Below are positions 1 to 13,185 of a DNA stretch of 64,000 nucleotides, in pieces (positions within the stretch are counted from its first letter, which is position 1; every line of letters starts with the position of its first letter). The position numbers and the translations under genes were made by a program. Source of the DNA: Tanypteryx hageni (lineage: Eukaryota > Arthropoda > Insecta > Odonata > Petaluridae); assembly GCA_028673005.1 (NCBI GenBank), contig CM054116.1, positions 82,906,572 to 82,970,571 of the forward strand, given 5' to 3'. The notes beneath the pieces were generated by a model that did not search any database, was not told the DNA's origin, and saw nothing but the letters and a program-made list of their open reading frames with translations.

Positions 1-1379
1 GCCTAATCGCTATCGTACTGCACGGACTTCGAAGTCAAGTTAGATTTACATTGGCAACAAAATAATCGCTATGGTGTTTCCTTAAATCAAATTCTCCTTT
101 AAAGAAAGATCTTTCTAAATGCAGCGTTGTAGTATTTAATCTAACATGTATAAAGTTCTGTATAAGTTTCAAATCATATAAAGATAGGAATATAGACATA
201 TGTGCCTAATGAAGGTACAAACTGGCCTCAAAATGAATTCGATTCGTGTTTTACTAATACACCAGTAATTTTAACCTTTCTTCACTAAAAATTTAAATTA
301 AATTCTTCTTAGCTTGACTTTCATCTCCTCTTTGTCCACATGCAATGAAATGAAAGAGCATAAACCCCAACCAAAATTATTATCAAATGTAATAATTACG
401 TCTGAAGTACTATCTTGAAACAATTCTGAAGAGACTATCGTTTCTTATTTTAGGTTGATTTTTTTATAACTGCGTGCTTTTTTATATTTATTGATCTGCT
501 TGAATTTAATGCCATATTTCCTCGCTTCTTAAGTATTTTATGGGTATATAACTTTACGATGAAATTTATCTTCCACAATCCAAATGATTCGATAAGCCAT
601 AGACCAGAGATGAGCAGCCTACGGTCCCCGAGAGAGATTTGTGCGGCCCACGAAGAGATGGTGAAAAAGATATCCGCTAAATTCAACGCAGAAATTGACA
701 TTTTGGAAATTTAAACTATGATAATAACGCGTTTAATATTGATGTGTTAGGCATAAAAACTAATTAAGACTTGATTTTCACTTATATGGTTACATACCTC
801 AGTTTATCTAGGTAACATCCGATTTAAACTCTAATCACGCCAGCCCCTGCATTGGAAACTCCTAACCTTGATAATCTGAAGTGACAAATGCTTGCTTGCT
901 TGCAGAAAACGTCGCATGCCCCTGTTGCAGACGAAATTCTCCGTAGATACAAATTCCCTCGACCGCCGTAAGGAGGATCTCGCTTTTATTTTTAAAAACC
1001 AGACTCAAGTTAAGAAAAATCATCTTCTCGGTTATTATTACTTTAAATTAGACAACGGGAAAGAGGCAATAAGCTCGGGCCCTCGATGGGGGGAAAATGC
1101 TAGGGAACAAGCTCCGCCCGTTTTTCCTTCGCTTCTTTTTTTGCCGAGCACGTAGTAGCTTCAAACTTTCACAAAAGTCAGACACCACGACGGAAAACTT
1201 TTACCGCATCCAGAGAGATGGAAAGGGTAAGAGAGGTATCAAACAGAGGGGAAAAAACTTTTAAACATGCGCGACTCCCAGCACGGGGCTAAAAATGAGA
1301 ATTGGGTCGTGACTATGGAAAAGAGTAGGACTGACCCGTATGTAATAACGAAACAGCTCCATTCCGAAGACAAACGCTG
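1..1379. other. non-coding, nothing recognised
   Basis: AT-rich DNA with only short open frames (under about 90 codons) and no domain, repeat end or RNA gene that I can identify. Probably intronic or intergenic. Confidence 0.5.
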
Positions 1380-1442
1380 TGTATAGCGACGATTTTTAGA
1401 AAAAAAACACTCATCTTCAATATATGAAAAAAACTAGGTTGT

Positions 1443-1547
1443 GAAAATTAGATGCGAATTTCGGCTAAAAAGCAGCCGCCATCAATGGTGACTCACAGAC
1501 GCCATTGATACGGAGCGCTTTGTACATTAAATTCGCGTCTGGTTTTC
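1443..1547. repeat. imperfect foldback hairpin
   Basis: Two 46-base arms (1443-1488 and 1502-1547) are inverted copies, 32 of 46 positions matching, around a 13-base loop. The innermost part pairs CATCAATGG with CCATTGATA, and an outer block pairs TGCGAATTT with AAATTCGCG. This looks like the decayed core of a small foldback or MITE element. I see no convincing target duplication. Confidence 0.55.
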
Positions 1548-3280
1548 GTAAAGTCGTTATGGCTACTGAGGAGACGTTCTGCCAGTTTTGGCGATAAAAC
1601 GAGTTCGGTAATTTTCTGCTGAGTCTGACACCTAGCATAATATAGTGTGTCTGTCTATGTTGTTACGCATGTAAGTTAATTGATGAGTAAAATCATTAAA
1701 AGTATGTAAAATATGAGTCCTAATAACCCGCAAACACAAATTACTCACCTATTTTGTAAAGCACGTCATCAAACGCCTAATTAAATTATTATGATTTCAA
1801 ACAACGTGAATGCGTAAGGACGGACAAGTTAGCCCGCTCCGTCAACTGTTTTACATGCAATTAAAAAACTACCCTGACGAAGGAAGGAATGCGAGAAACG
1901 CATAACACGACCGTGTAAAGAAAAGTGCCGACGTAAGAGAAACAGGAGATGGGAGGGGAAGGAGCTAGAGCAAAAAGAAAAGAAATTCGCGGGAGAAGGT
2001 AGGGAAGAAAGAAGTGATAGTCCATTGTCCTCCGAATAAAAGTCTTCGACAAGAGGCTTAGGGAAGACGATGTACGGGATGGAGAAGCAACAGTGACCGA
2101 GTGAAAAGACACGCTCCATGCGTGTGACACCACCAAAGTTGTAAAACGAGCGAGTCAGCAGGGGCAGAAAAAAGTGGATGGCTCTTCTTCTTCACGTACC
2201 CGGATCATGGAAGCCCGCTTATCTTTGAAATCCCCTCCGTTTAAGGAGGCTCAGCTTCCGGAACGGATATACAATAGGAGGAGCATAAATAAGGAGTATG
2301 GAGATAAAAAAAAGAAGTTTGTTTTTTCTATTTAAACTTGTATGTAAGTATACTTCGTAAACGAGCGAACTCATTAACATGTAGAATTTTAAAAAATCAA
2401 AGATTACCGAAAAAGTTATCAATTGTTATTCGAAGATTGCTTATCGCATATTTTTATACAGTTTGTTAATTTTATATTTCCCTTCAAGCTTAACGGTAAA
2501 ATTAATTGGAATGTAAATAAGATTATTTTACTTTTAGGATTGTTTAAAATTCATGTTCCAGAGATTTTGAGAAATATCGGTCTTTAAAATTTCTAACGCG
2601 AAATATTATAATTAGCAATAAATAATTAATTCATATGAAAAATACCATCGTATAATAGTCAAACCCTTCATTTTGTTTGAGAGCGGTAAAAAAGAATTGG
2701 CATCACATTTAATTTCCCTAAAACAAATACTGATTACCATTGCGCATGAAAACAACTGGCGTATGAAGAAAAACAATGCTCACATCAATATATTGTAATT
2801 GCATTGTGATTTTCTGTATATGAAAACGTACAAGTTATTCAATTAATGGAATCTTCAACCTTAGAATACTAGCGTACCCCAAAATGATAACCTGCTTATG
2901 GTCCAAGGACTCATAAAAATAAGCACATTTGCCACATAGAACTGGAAACATGAATAGCACAGAATCGAGTATTATTAATAGTATGAACTTCATCTATGAC
3001 TGAGACAGTATCAGTAACTAGGATAATTTCTTCTATCCCGGAAATTTAACACATCTCCCACTTTCACTTCATGTGCTACAACTTCACTTGACTCTCTTTT
3101 TGTGGCAAGCTAGATAAGTTCAGATACTAATTGTTTCTACGTAAAGAGCAGTAATGGTTTCGGAATACTAGAGCAGAACATTTACTTTCATCTGACACTA
3201 AACATACCCAAAAATGAAGAAATTGAAAAATTCAAAATAATTGAGCAATTCCATTATTAAAGTCATAAATTTTAATACGA
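1548..3280. other. non-coding, nothing recognised
   Basis: No gene is supported. About 1920-2110 is purine-rich on the plus strand, which makes long pyrimidine-coded open frames on the minus strand that are composition artefacts. Confidence 0.5.
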
Positions 3281-3287
3281 ATAGTAG

Positions 3288-3420
3288 ATTTCGACGTTAA
3301 TATTTCCTAAAAACAATCATTACCGCTGTTTATTTTTTCTAAAAATCGACGACGTATATCAATGTTTACTTTTATATATTTAATTATAGTTATTAGTTCT
3401 CGACGTATATATTTCTTAAA
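3288..3420. repeat. weak ~106-bp tandem repeat
   Basis: A 23-base block beginning TCGACGT and ending TAAAAA occurs near 3290 and again near 3397 with about 20 of 23 matches. The DNA between is AT-rich and diverged. Possibly an old tandem duplication. Confidence 0.3.
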
Positions 3421-3480
3421 AAGCGATATCTAATGTCGACGTTTATTTCAATACATTTTATCAATTTTTATCTAGAAAAG

Positions 3481-5956
3481 TGTTATAAGTTGAATTCCTT
3501 CTAATTAAATATAGCTAAAAGTGTATAAATAAAAATAAGGCTTCTTTTATGCCGCTTTGTTTGTTTTTATCTATATTTTGGTCAGTATGTTGTTGTTGAT
3601 TTCGGCTATCAATCTGGAACAATTAATTTTTCGTAATAAATCAGAATGTATATTCTACACATTAATTCGCGCCCCTTATTCGCGTAATTGTGATCATTAG
3701 TGATAAAATTAATGCGACGTAAATATAACGCGCAATCTAATGCATGAATGAATATTTTTATGAAAAATATCTCACCTTGTCGAGTAAAAAACGACTATGA
3801 ACGCGGATAAAAGTCCAGAGAGCGCGTACGAGGCGATGCTCCTTCCGCAGAAATGTAAAAGAAACTAAGCACGAGGGACACTCTCTCTCTCAGATGGATT
3901 ATATAAAGTTTATGACAGGGTGCTTTTGGATATGCCATAAGGACATCTGACGATCGGTAGTCATTTTTCAGTCCGAGGAAACCTTTCATTTCGTCTCTTG
4001 GAGGAGGTCGGCAGATATTGTCTCGCAGAAGACGCAATAGACGACCCCCGACTTTTTCGGTAAATGAAATCCAAAGTGCGTAGGGATTATCGGATCTGAG
4101 GGTAAAGAAAGAGCGCAATAAACCGATCATAATATGTTGCGCCTTACCTTTGGATCCCACGGCAACTCGGTATGTGCCCTTAAGCGACATTAGAAAGTAA
4201 ATTCCGAATGTTGGGTGGCCGTTGGTATGACAAATATAGACTGTCCCCTCCGTTTTGAACGTTTGGTGGTAATATATGTTGTCAAGTTTGAGAGCGGAAA
4301 ACAAAATTTTAAAATCATGACCCATAAATTCCGTAGAAAATGTATGGTGAAAATCGACACTTATCGACAACAATTAATTTTCGCCGAATTTAAAAGTTTT
4401 TAAAATTCGACGTTAATCCACATTTATCGATTTAAATCGAATCTTACCAAGCCTAAGCATAATCATTAAAAGACTGATCCAACACATATTCAGAGAACTA
4501 AATCATGGCATCATACGATCAAAACTAATTTACGCATGAAAAATTCAAGCACAGTAACAAAAAGCTTAGCTCGGCAAGCACTACAGACTATGTGTACCGA
4601 GTTTCTTACAAATTTAAGAATATTTCATACTCTCATCCTACTTTCTCCGGAAAAAATAAAACTTTGTATTTCATATAACCGCCGCCAAAGGCGCTGTCGA
4701 ATATGAAAAGAAGTTCGCTCATGACAAATAAAACAAAAAACGAGCGAAGAAAGGGAACAAAAAATAGGGAAAAGGAAAAAGTGAGTGGGATGAGTGAAAG
4801 AGAGAGAGAGAGAAACAGAGCACTGATCAATAATTTCTGTTGTGCGTGGTACGCTCCGACATGAAAAAGCCTTTCTTCTTACCCACCCTCCTCCTCCTCG
4901 GCCCCTTCCTTAAATAAAAAAACTCGCCTTGACTATCGGGCATTTGGATTGTAAGAATAAAAGATGAAATAGAAAGAGACGCGGACTAAAGCTACGCCTC
5001 CTTCAACCGGAGCTCCGGAAAACCCTCGAGACCAGCCGGGCGTCTCGTAGTCAACACCCTCCGGTGATGTATGTAGTACGTGCACGCGCGTGATCCAGAA
5101 ACCTCCATGAGACAAAGTGTCCGTGTGTGTGCTTGTTGGTAAGAGCGAATGACTCCTATCCGCAACTTCGTGCACCAAGCGACGTGTTTCATGTGTGTAT
5201 TGGTCTCAGGAGATGCGTCGGGGTCACAGATGTGCGGGAAGAAATGGTAAGGGGACAGACACTTTTTATCCCCACAAAGAGTCAAGTGCGAGCCATAGAT
5301 TCGAATAAACGCGCGTGAAGAAAAAGGTCTTGGGAGGAGATAGGGGTGAAGGATTTGGATTTTTTTTATTTCGCTACGTGCCTATGCTTTACTCCCTTTG
5401 CTAGATACACTAGAGAGAGCGATGTACAGTTGGCAGGCCCCGGAGAATGCATAAAAGCATTCGAAGCCGTTTTCTTTTGTTCGCTTCTGCTCCCACTATC
5501 AGATATCTATCCACCCCAATCCCTTCTAAGCTCCTAAATTTCCCTCTTTATCTCTTCCGATTCTTTTCTTTCTCACCAATTCCTCTTTTATATACTATTC
5601 TACTAAATCTCCTCTATTAATTGTCCCATCTTCCTCATAGTACTTTTAAAGCCACAATGTTATCATACAAAGACCAAAATGACTTTCATTCAATCACATA
5701 AATGTCATAACAAATATTTATTTATTTATTCGGTTGTTGAAAAATATTGCATAAAAATGGAAACGTTCGTTATAAAGAATATTCATCATTTTTTTAATTA
5801 TTAATATATTTCCAGATAATTTATAGGATAGAAATGCATAGAAAACCATGATATGGAAACTTTTTAACAAAACTTCTGTTTGAAAATTTTACACTGAGGA
5901 GCTTTCTACGGCCATGATGCTCTCCAGTTTATAATGATACATTTTCCTTTTGTTGG
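3481..5956. other. non-coding, nothing recognised
   Basis: Contains a minus-strand open frame (4325-3795, 176 codons from its first ATG) with no recognisable domain, and a short (GA)n run near 4796-4813. I see no supported gene or repeat end. Confidence 0.45.
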
Positions 5957-6118
5957 ATGGTTCATCTTACAAAAGTTCTGTAAATTTATCCCATCCTATT
6001 TCTTTTTTCCGCATATTTTGGCGTAAGAACCATATATATATAACGGAATGGTTCATCTTACAAAAAGTTCTGTTTTTCCACATATTTTGGTGTACGAGCC
6101 ATATATATATATAACGGA
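5957..6118. repeat. tandem duplication of ~91 bp
   Basis: The first unit (5957-6047) starts ATGGTTCATCTTACAAAA and ends in a short TA run followed by AACGG. The second unit (6048-6118) repeats the same beginning and end with about 20 bases missing from the middle. Both contain CATATTTTGG(C/T)GTA(A/C)GA and a (TA)n block, whose length differs by one repeat. A recent local duplication. Confidence 0.85.
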
Positions 6119-6179
6119 AAACCTGTCTGATTCGCTCGAATTCATTTTATCCTACGCAGTTGAAGTTATACGTAGTAAT

Positions 6180-6480
6180 TTTCCCTCTTCCAACCCAAAA
6201 TTCTTGCGCTTTTAGTTCTCCCCTCAAAAACACCATTTTCATCTCTTACTACATTCCCTATATCTTCCTTATCACTCTTACTTTCTTTCCATCCCCTACG
6301 TCCGTTCTCCCCTCCTTTCTTTATCCTCCTCATAGGGTTTTTTACCCTCTCATCCAATAACTCTTTCTCCAACTCGCCTTCCACTCGGCACCACCATGGA
6401 TATTTCATTAAAAGTCCTTATCTTCCTCGCAACTTTTTTCCTCTCTAACCCTCTCCTTATCTTCTCCATCTTGTCCTCTT
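6180..6480. other. pyrimidine-rich tract
   Basis: About 300 bases strongly biased to C and T on the plus strand. It holds open frames on both strands that reflect composition, not genes. Confidence 0.5.
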
Positions 6481-6580
6481 CAGGAGCCCGATCGGTGGAA
6501 ATAGAAACATCGGAGAATGAAATGTAGAGAAAAAGGTTTAAGAAAGAAAGAGAAAAAAGTTGTATTGGATAATTCAAAGT

Positions 6581-6621
6581 TATATATATATATATATATA
6601 TATATGAATACATACATACAT

Positions 6622-6676
<55 letters not shown>

Positions 6677-6690
6677 CATACATACATACC
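6581..6690. repeat. composite (TA)n/(CATA)n microsatellite
   Basis: Two long TA runs are separated by CATA/CACA repeats and followed by a CATA run. The poly Tyr-Ile frames over it on both strands are artefacts of the dinucleotide run. Confidence 0.95.
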
Positions 6691-6699
6691 GAATACATC

Positions 6700-9600
6700 G
6701 ATAATCCGATAGATATGAACGGCAAGGGAAGAACTTGGAGCAGAGGTTATTCGAAAGCGTCGTGAAAAGAAGAGATAAAAGTGGATAGCAGAGAGGAGAA
6801 AAGAGGAAAGATACGACGGAATGGTCTGTATTTTCTTAAGAGAGGGTTTTTTTCGGCTCCGAGCTCAAGAAATTCGGAAATAAATAAAAGGTAACGGAAA
6901 ACGTCTATGATGAATAAATGATTTGTTCTCCTGCAAGTAACAAATGGCGAATTAATTTCGCGATGAACCGGAACGTAGCCCTTTTGATTTCTACGGTGCG
7001 TATCTGAAATTAAGTTACATCTTTACCCTTTTAAAGCAAACGGAAGCCAAAAAAGGAATGGTTTATTTTTGCGCTATTGTCCTATTCTGTGAACGAAGAC
7101 GACAGAAATATTTGTAGGTTGAATAATTGACTGCAGAGAGTAACCAAGGAAATGGAATTGTATATAAACTGTTCTATTTGATAGGTTGTTCTCATGCCAC
7201 ATATTAATTGATTGTAAAAATATCTCACCAGTCAAAATCACTAGTTACATGTGCAATGAATACAAAAGTTTTATCTCACGGCATGACCAGGACTGCTTTG
7301 ATTTTTACACTGATGTAGATATGTGAAGGAGGAGGCAGGTGAACGTTTGTAAGTCTCCAATTTAAATTTGTTACTGTATTTTTTCAATTTTGATCTTAAA
7401 TTTTCAATTTGATACTTTATTATGAATAGACCACAGAATCTAGCGCTTGAGGTTTCTCTTTTAAGATAACTGCAAAGCTATTTCCCAATAAAATTTACTT
7501 TTCCGAATGCCTTCTACCTATTTTTTTAGAATCCCGAGCCGAGAAGAAAGGCAGTATCTTCCAGAAATACTCTTTCCTAATCTTTTGTTTTTTTTTACTT
7601 TCAAAACATTCTCATATGCTATAAACCTTGTTTTCTCGTGTCTAGCCATTTCCCCATTTCTCACACACGCAAACATGAATACACTTACCTCCATTGCGAC
7701 AAAAAATGAGGGGTTGGGTAGCAATAAATTTGCACTCAAATTTCTAACGAGACCTCAGCGTGTCTATGAACCGTACCTCTTCAGTTGCCCCTGTATTATT
7801 CAGGACCAGTTTATATATGTGTGCGAAACAGCGCTAGAGATTGCTTCCCAGGGGGCAACTCCAATATGAAGCCCTTTCCCCCTCCCTCTTAAGAAGGGTT
7901 GAGGCGTAGTGTGTAATAAGGGGGGGGGGGGTAGGGAATGTCGGCGGAGTTGGTGAGGGGGAGAAAGCAGGGACGGGAAATATTTTCCGGTCGATCTTCT
8001 TTAATTTTATTTTTACCCTCGTGAACTGGCGGAAGGGGCTGAACATAACCTAAGAGAGAACGCAGGCAAAAGGAGGGAGGGTAGGAGGAGGAGGTTAACT
8101 GAGGAAGGGGAAAGGGGGAGGGAGGAGAAGGAAGTGGATAAAAAGAGTTTTTCTCTAGTGGACAGGGGTCAAGCCCTCCTTTCAATATGTGAAAAGGTTT
8201 CCTCCACTCCCTCTTACTTTACCCTTCCTTATGAAACAAGCGAAGAACGCTTTGGCGAGGGCGGGTGGACCGCTCAGGGTATAGGAGAAGGGTTGGGATG
8301 GGCAAAATAGAGTGAGTGGAAGGGGTCAGAGGGGTCAGACAGTCTAACATAGCCGCGGAATCGAATATTGCGAGCATATGAATATATTCGCAAGATCCCC
8401 TGACCATTTCTCCTCCCTCTCGCGTAAAAGTCCTTTGGTGCATATTCTACAATACCTCGTTATGGCGATTGCCGAGGGGCTGTTTGTCCCCCTCATCCCA
8501 TTCCCACACGCACACATTTGGGCGTATTTATGTGTGTGTATAAACATATATAAACGCGCCCCTTTTTGAACCGAGGTCCCGAGGCCGCTTTTAGGTTCTC
8601 TTTACACGTGCGTACGGGTCTCTCTTTTGTTGAGGCCGGTTAACACGATCGATGGAAATATAGGATTTTTTGAGATTACGGCGGCCTAAAGCGTATATTG
8701 AGGGAAAGAGGAGGATGTTTTTTTGTTGGTAATAGTTTTCGGCGCGTTTCATCATTTTTCAGAGTTTCAAAAGATAAAGCGGTCGGAAGCATCATTTATT
8801 AAACCACGAATTCGACCTTTTCTCGGAGCTAAATCCATGATGAGCGGTTAAAATAAAATATTTTCGCCTCTCGGCTCAACCCCGTGCTCCGTCCGCTCCT
8901 AGATTCCAACATTTTTTGGTTCGTATATTCTGTTTACCTAAAATAACACGACGGTGCTTCATTGTTCAAAAACTTGGAAAACTGCAGTAAAACAATTTCT
9001 ATGCAAAAAGTACCTTTAGAAAAACAAAAATTGAGGTTTCCGCAAACATGAACTATGAATAAAAGCATAAATTAAAAGGTACGAGAAATTCCAAAAATAA
9101 TGATGGAGCACATCTAAAAACTGGTATACGGCTGAATATAAATATTACTTCTCCACTCAAAAAGTTATTTGTAGATAAAACTGTCCTCCCTATTCGACAG
9201 TAAACTCGTTAATTGCCGACTGAGCTAAAAAATAAAACATTTTGAAATTTAAGTTTGGTTAATTGCTCCCGAAGACGGATGCTTTCTCGCCAACTTGTTT
9301 ATCTCAATATTTTTAAGGCTATAGGAATTATCTCTCTACCAAATGGATTCCAATAATTGTTGTAGCTATCTTCTAATGTAGTCTATTTTTATCTGCCACT
9401 GAATGACTGTCCCCGATGCCCCTTTACGTATATGAAACGGCTGTTTCTTCCACCTCTCGGTTTTCTTTGTTGCAGCTTTCAATCCCAGGCGATCCAATCC
9501 AATAAAACCCCTATTGTCCACCTCGGCCAAGTTTTCTGAGTTTTTCTCTCTATTCTTTTGCCATTTCAATTCACCCACAGTGCTAAACTTTACTTTTTCT

Positions 9601-9845
9601 AGCATATGAGATGACTACTACCTACTTCTTTAGTTACATGACTATTTCTGTACGACTGCATTTTAAGAAAGTCAAAATCTTCACTCTGAAGGTTATAATT
9701 GGCAATGCACATTGTCTTGCATGCATTACATCCATGATATTTTATCTCATGGCTGACCTTTATCACAACTTATATTTATTGTCCACTCTCACTCACAATC
9801 CCAGCGCAGCATTGACTAAGGGTTATTAAAAAGTGATTTATTAAG
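6700..9845. other. non-coding, nothing recognised
   Basis: Ordinary AT-rich DNA with a 12-base G run (7920-7931) and a purine-rich stretch at about 8046-8140. Short open frames here have no recognisable domains. Confidence 0.45.
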
Positions 9846-10110
9846 TTGCAATTCATCATCAGCATTAGGTAACTATCTGCAGGTAGATCCACGATCATAT
9901 TAAACCTGTTTCAGCAAATTTTACTATCCTCCGCATTGCCTTTCAATTCATCTTTATCAGCTGAAACATATTTCTTCCACTTCCTCCCCTCCCCCAGCTT
10001 GCCTTCAATCACATCTTTGTGTATTAAGTCTCACCTCAGGTAATGCTCGATCCAGCTGACCTTTCTTTTCTAATCATTTTCATTGCCAATCACTCCTCTC
10101 CTATTGTTTT
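9846..10110 (-). pseudogene. LINE 3' end (endonuclease/reverse-transcriptase ORF, C-terminus)
   Basis: Read on the minus strand, one frame gives SWIEHYLR, a stop, then KDVIEGKLGEGRKWKKY, another stop, then MIVDLPAD and a run of methionine codons. This is the basic C-terminal tail seen after the reverse-transcriptase domain of RTE-like and related LINE polyproteins: an 'IGHxLR' motif, an EGK/GRGR-like basic stretch and a closing 'VADLP'-like motif. The element ends in (ATG)n-like triplets at about 9851-9862, typical of RTE-type 3' ends. Two in-frame stops show it is dead. The upstream domains are missing, so it is a 5'-truncated copy. The clade is uncertain. Confidence 0.7.
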
Positions 10111-12350
10111 GATCATCCCTTTGATTAGCTTGACTATAATGTATAAAATTACATGTTATTTAGGTCACTTTGGAGTTCTACTTGACCTCATATCATTTTA
10201 AACATCCCCCTATAAGTAAAGTTCGATTTTAATTACTTTGTATGGCTTTGTCTCGTAAAGCGGTCTGCCTTGAAAGCATCTAATATTACAGTGCCGAAAC
10301 GTTTCGTCAAATTTTCTCAATTGACTAAAACATTTCCTCAAAGAATATAAAATTAGCTCGCAACGCTCCAGCTTAAGCCTTTGCCAAGGCAGTTCATACA
10401 ATTCAATAAGATCTGATTAAGAAATTATAGATTCAAAGCTCCTAAGAAAAAATTCTATCAGATCAACTCTCGCCAACCCAAACTCCGATTCCATCCCGTT
10501 ATTAGTGACCTTCGCCTTACTGCATCCTTCCAATCCCTCGAGTCCTCCTTCAAAGACACCGTAAAACCCATCCTTCCGGTATAATCCTTCCGTCCCAAAA
10601 CTCTCATCTGCCGTCGTCCCGGAATCGAATCTAATCTAATCTCCCAGGTCCAATCCACCTGCAGTGCGCGCAAATGTTCGAGGATTTGGGATACTTGAAT
10701 AGCGACCACGTGGTCTGTTTGCTAACCAATAAACCTATAGGGTGGAATATCTCGAAGCCGCCAATCCGACTGTATTAATTGTTCGCGCTACGAATTTTAC
10801 CGGAAGTGGAATCGGTCAAGCAAGTTTCCCACGAAGGAAACGTAGCTCATTTCCCCCGAAAAACCAATAAGAATACCCAACATTTGCAGGATTCATTCGT
10901 TTCGATAGAATAAGATTAGAGATGAAAAAAACTTTAGGGCAACCATAAAATGATCGATATCTGTCGATAAAACTCTTATATTGATGTCTAGAAAAAGTAA
11001 TATACAAAATTACTGTAAGCGTATCTCAATGTTGCTTATGAATAGAAAAAATTCTTACTTCGTAACCTTTTGTATTTTTTCACCTGTAGATTAAAATTTT
11101 TTATGAATATTTTTTTACTTTTGAATGTTTATAAAAATAAAAATGTTTCCATATGAAATACCTTTCCGGATATTTTATTCTTTTCCGACGGGGTCAAATA
11201 TTTGAAAATTAAAATAAACTATTAAATGATATTTTAGTGATCGTTTCAATGCTACACGACATTACATTGGGAAGAGAATAAGATTCGACTGTATTCAACA
11301 ATCTCCATTGAATTTTTGCCCCCTTGCCGCAGAATAAACGTACAATTACATTTTTCGTCGGTGAGAATTGATCCACATGTTTGAAAAGTTACTTCCAAAT
11401 GGAAAAATATATCGGAATTCTAGTCTTTCCTTATTTTTAAACTGATCAGACGAATATTACAATTCCTTTGAAAAGGACTAAAGCCTGCAAACTGGAACAA
11501 ACATTGATGGTACCCGAATATCTAATGCTAACAACGGAAACATGCACACATGTAAAGCAAACAATGGTGGAAGTAATAATCACAAAACGATACTTTTAAA
11601 CGAGGAGTAATTTCTGTTTAAACCGCATGCCTGTTATTTTTAGAATTACAGTTTACAGTAGCAGCTATAGAAACATGTTCTGAATAAATATGCAGAGACA
11701 ATATTGCTACTGAATGAGATCACCACTCTTTCATTTTTCAATAAACGTTCATAGCGGAGAAATGTCGTTCACAACAAAAAGTGTGCACTAGTCTAGTTTT
11801 AACGGTAGATTATGAATGCTTAGGACCTGATGGTGCAGCATTTTGTTAATTAAAAATGACTAAAAATGCTTATGTGCAGTAATACTATCAGGCACCATTT
11901 TCCATAATTTTTCCGCCAAATTTCATAAATCCATCGTTATTTTAATTTTAGAATTATTTTCGAACAGAATGAATTTTAAAATAATTTTGACTCTAATTAT
12001 GCTAAATCTTGGCAAGTTACTAAAAGTGCAATTAACAAACTACTGAGAAAGAAATGATAACAAATATTTGGTAATTACATAAAAAATTTCCCGAATGCAT
12101 CAAGTAATGTTTGAAATCACAAATTTAAAAAGTGATTCTCACATCTTTATACTGGACCAGATGCATACATACATCCCGCCGAGGCGACTCTTTTCATGCT
12201 TTTGTTGCATCATTTTCTAATAATTTCCAACTTTCCATTTTGCTCTCTAGTGTTTCGTGGCATTTTTAACTTAAAAGATAATGGTCACCAATAGAGTTTT
12301 GGTGCGATTCCCAACTACTATCATGAATAAACTGATGTGGGCAACACATG
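10111..12350. other. non-coding, nothing recognised
   Basis: About 10458-10709 has a moderately GC-rich minus-strand frame (83 codons, basic and charged) with no domain I know. The rest is AT-rich with no repeat end identified. Confidence 0.4.
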
Positions 12351-12961
12351 ACTTTCTCCATATTTATATGGCAAATTACATGTTGTTAGCTCTGGGATCA
12401 TTGTCAATATTTACTTCCGGTTGACAATTAAGAAAAGAAAAAGGAGCGTTACTAAGACGTAAATAAGCGTCAATTGTTAACAATAGTCTTCGGTAGGTGG
12501 CGTGGTGGTGGCAGCTAAAAATATAAGATATCTCTTAATCAATGCATTATATGGAAAATATATCAAACAAAGATTGTAGAAAATAAAATGTCCTACAACT
12601 TTTATTCCAATACATTTTTACATTTATCAAATATTAAAGCAAATATGTCAAAATAACGGATAAGTGACAAGAGTAAACACCCACTTCCGTTCAACCGAGT
12701 TTTACTAAAAACTAATCAGATCTTTCAACTGTTATAAAAATGTTAAATATAAAATTTTGCGTTGATATAATTAATAGTTTTTGAGTTAGAGCGCCCACAA
12801 AAATCTATCACATACAGACTGACAGACAGACACACAGACATCATCGAGAAAATAGTCAAAAAGTGTTCAGGGGCCCTTAAAACGTGTATTTCCGTTGAAA
12901 TCTCGAATTCGATTTTTTCATGAAAACAATACTTTCTCTATACTTCGTATATGGAGAAAGT
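12351..12961. mobile_element. putative short DNA element with hairpin-type end
   Basis: A perfect 13-base inverted terminal repeat, ACTTTCTCCATAT, lies at 12351-12363 and, inverted, at 12949-12961. The right end is itself a hairpin (12931-12961) of the form ACTTTCTC...TTC...GGAGAAAGT. The interior has a GACA/CACA-rich stretch near 12815-12840. There is no coding capacity and no clear target duplication, so the family is unknown and the left boundary is only inferred from the inverted repeat. Confidence 0.5.
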
Positions 12962-13070
12962 AAAAATATAAAACGTCCATGCTCAGTAATGGAAATGAAA
13001 GAACGCTTATGATAGACGCGCAGATATTACCTTAATTAATATTATATACACATATGCATCTATAAACATA

Positions 13071-13113
13071 TACATACACGCACACAAACACACACACACA
13101 TACATACATATAT

Positions 13114-13163
<50 letters not shown>

Positions 13164-13185
13164 TACACACACACGTACATATAGA
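13071..13185. repeat. composite (CA)n/(TA)n microsatellite
   Basis: CA repeats, a few CATA units, a long TA run and a second short CA run lie in succession. Confidence 0.95.

Noticed and set aside
3795..4325. 176-codon minus-strand open frame from its first ATG
   Set aside because: Open by length but without any domain, codon bias, signal or splice context I could defend.
6350..6765. Poly Tyr-Ile open frames on both strands
   Set aside because: Direct translations of the (TA)n/(CATA)n microsatellite; the same applies at 13060-13341, 28525-28740 and 30164-30445.
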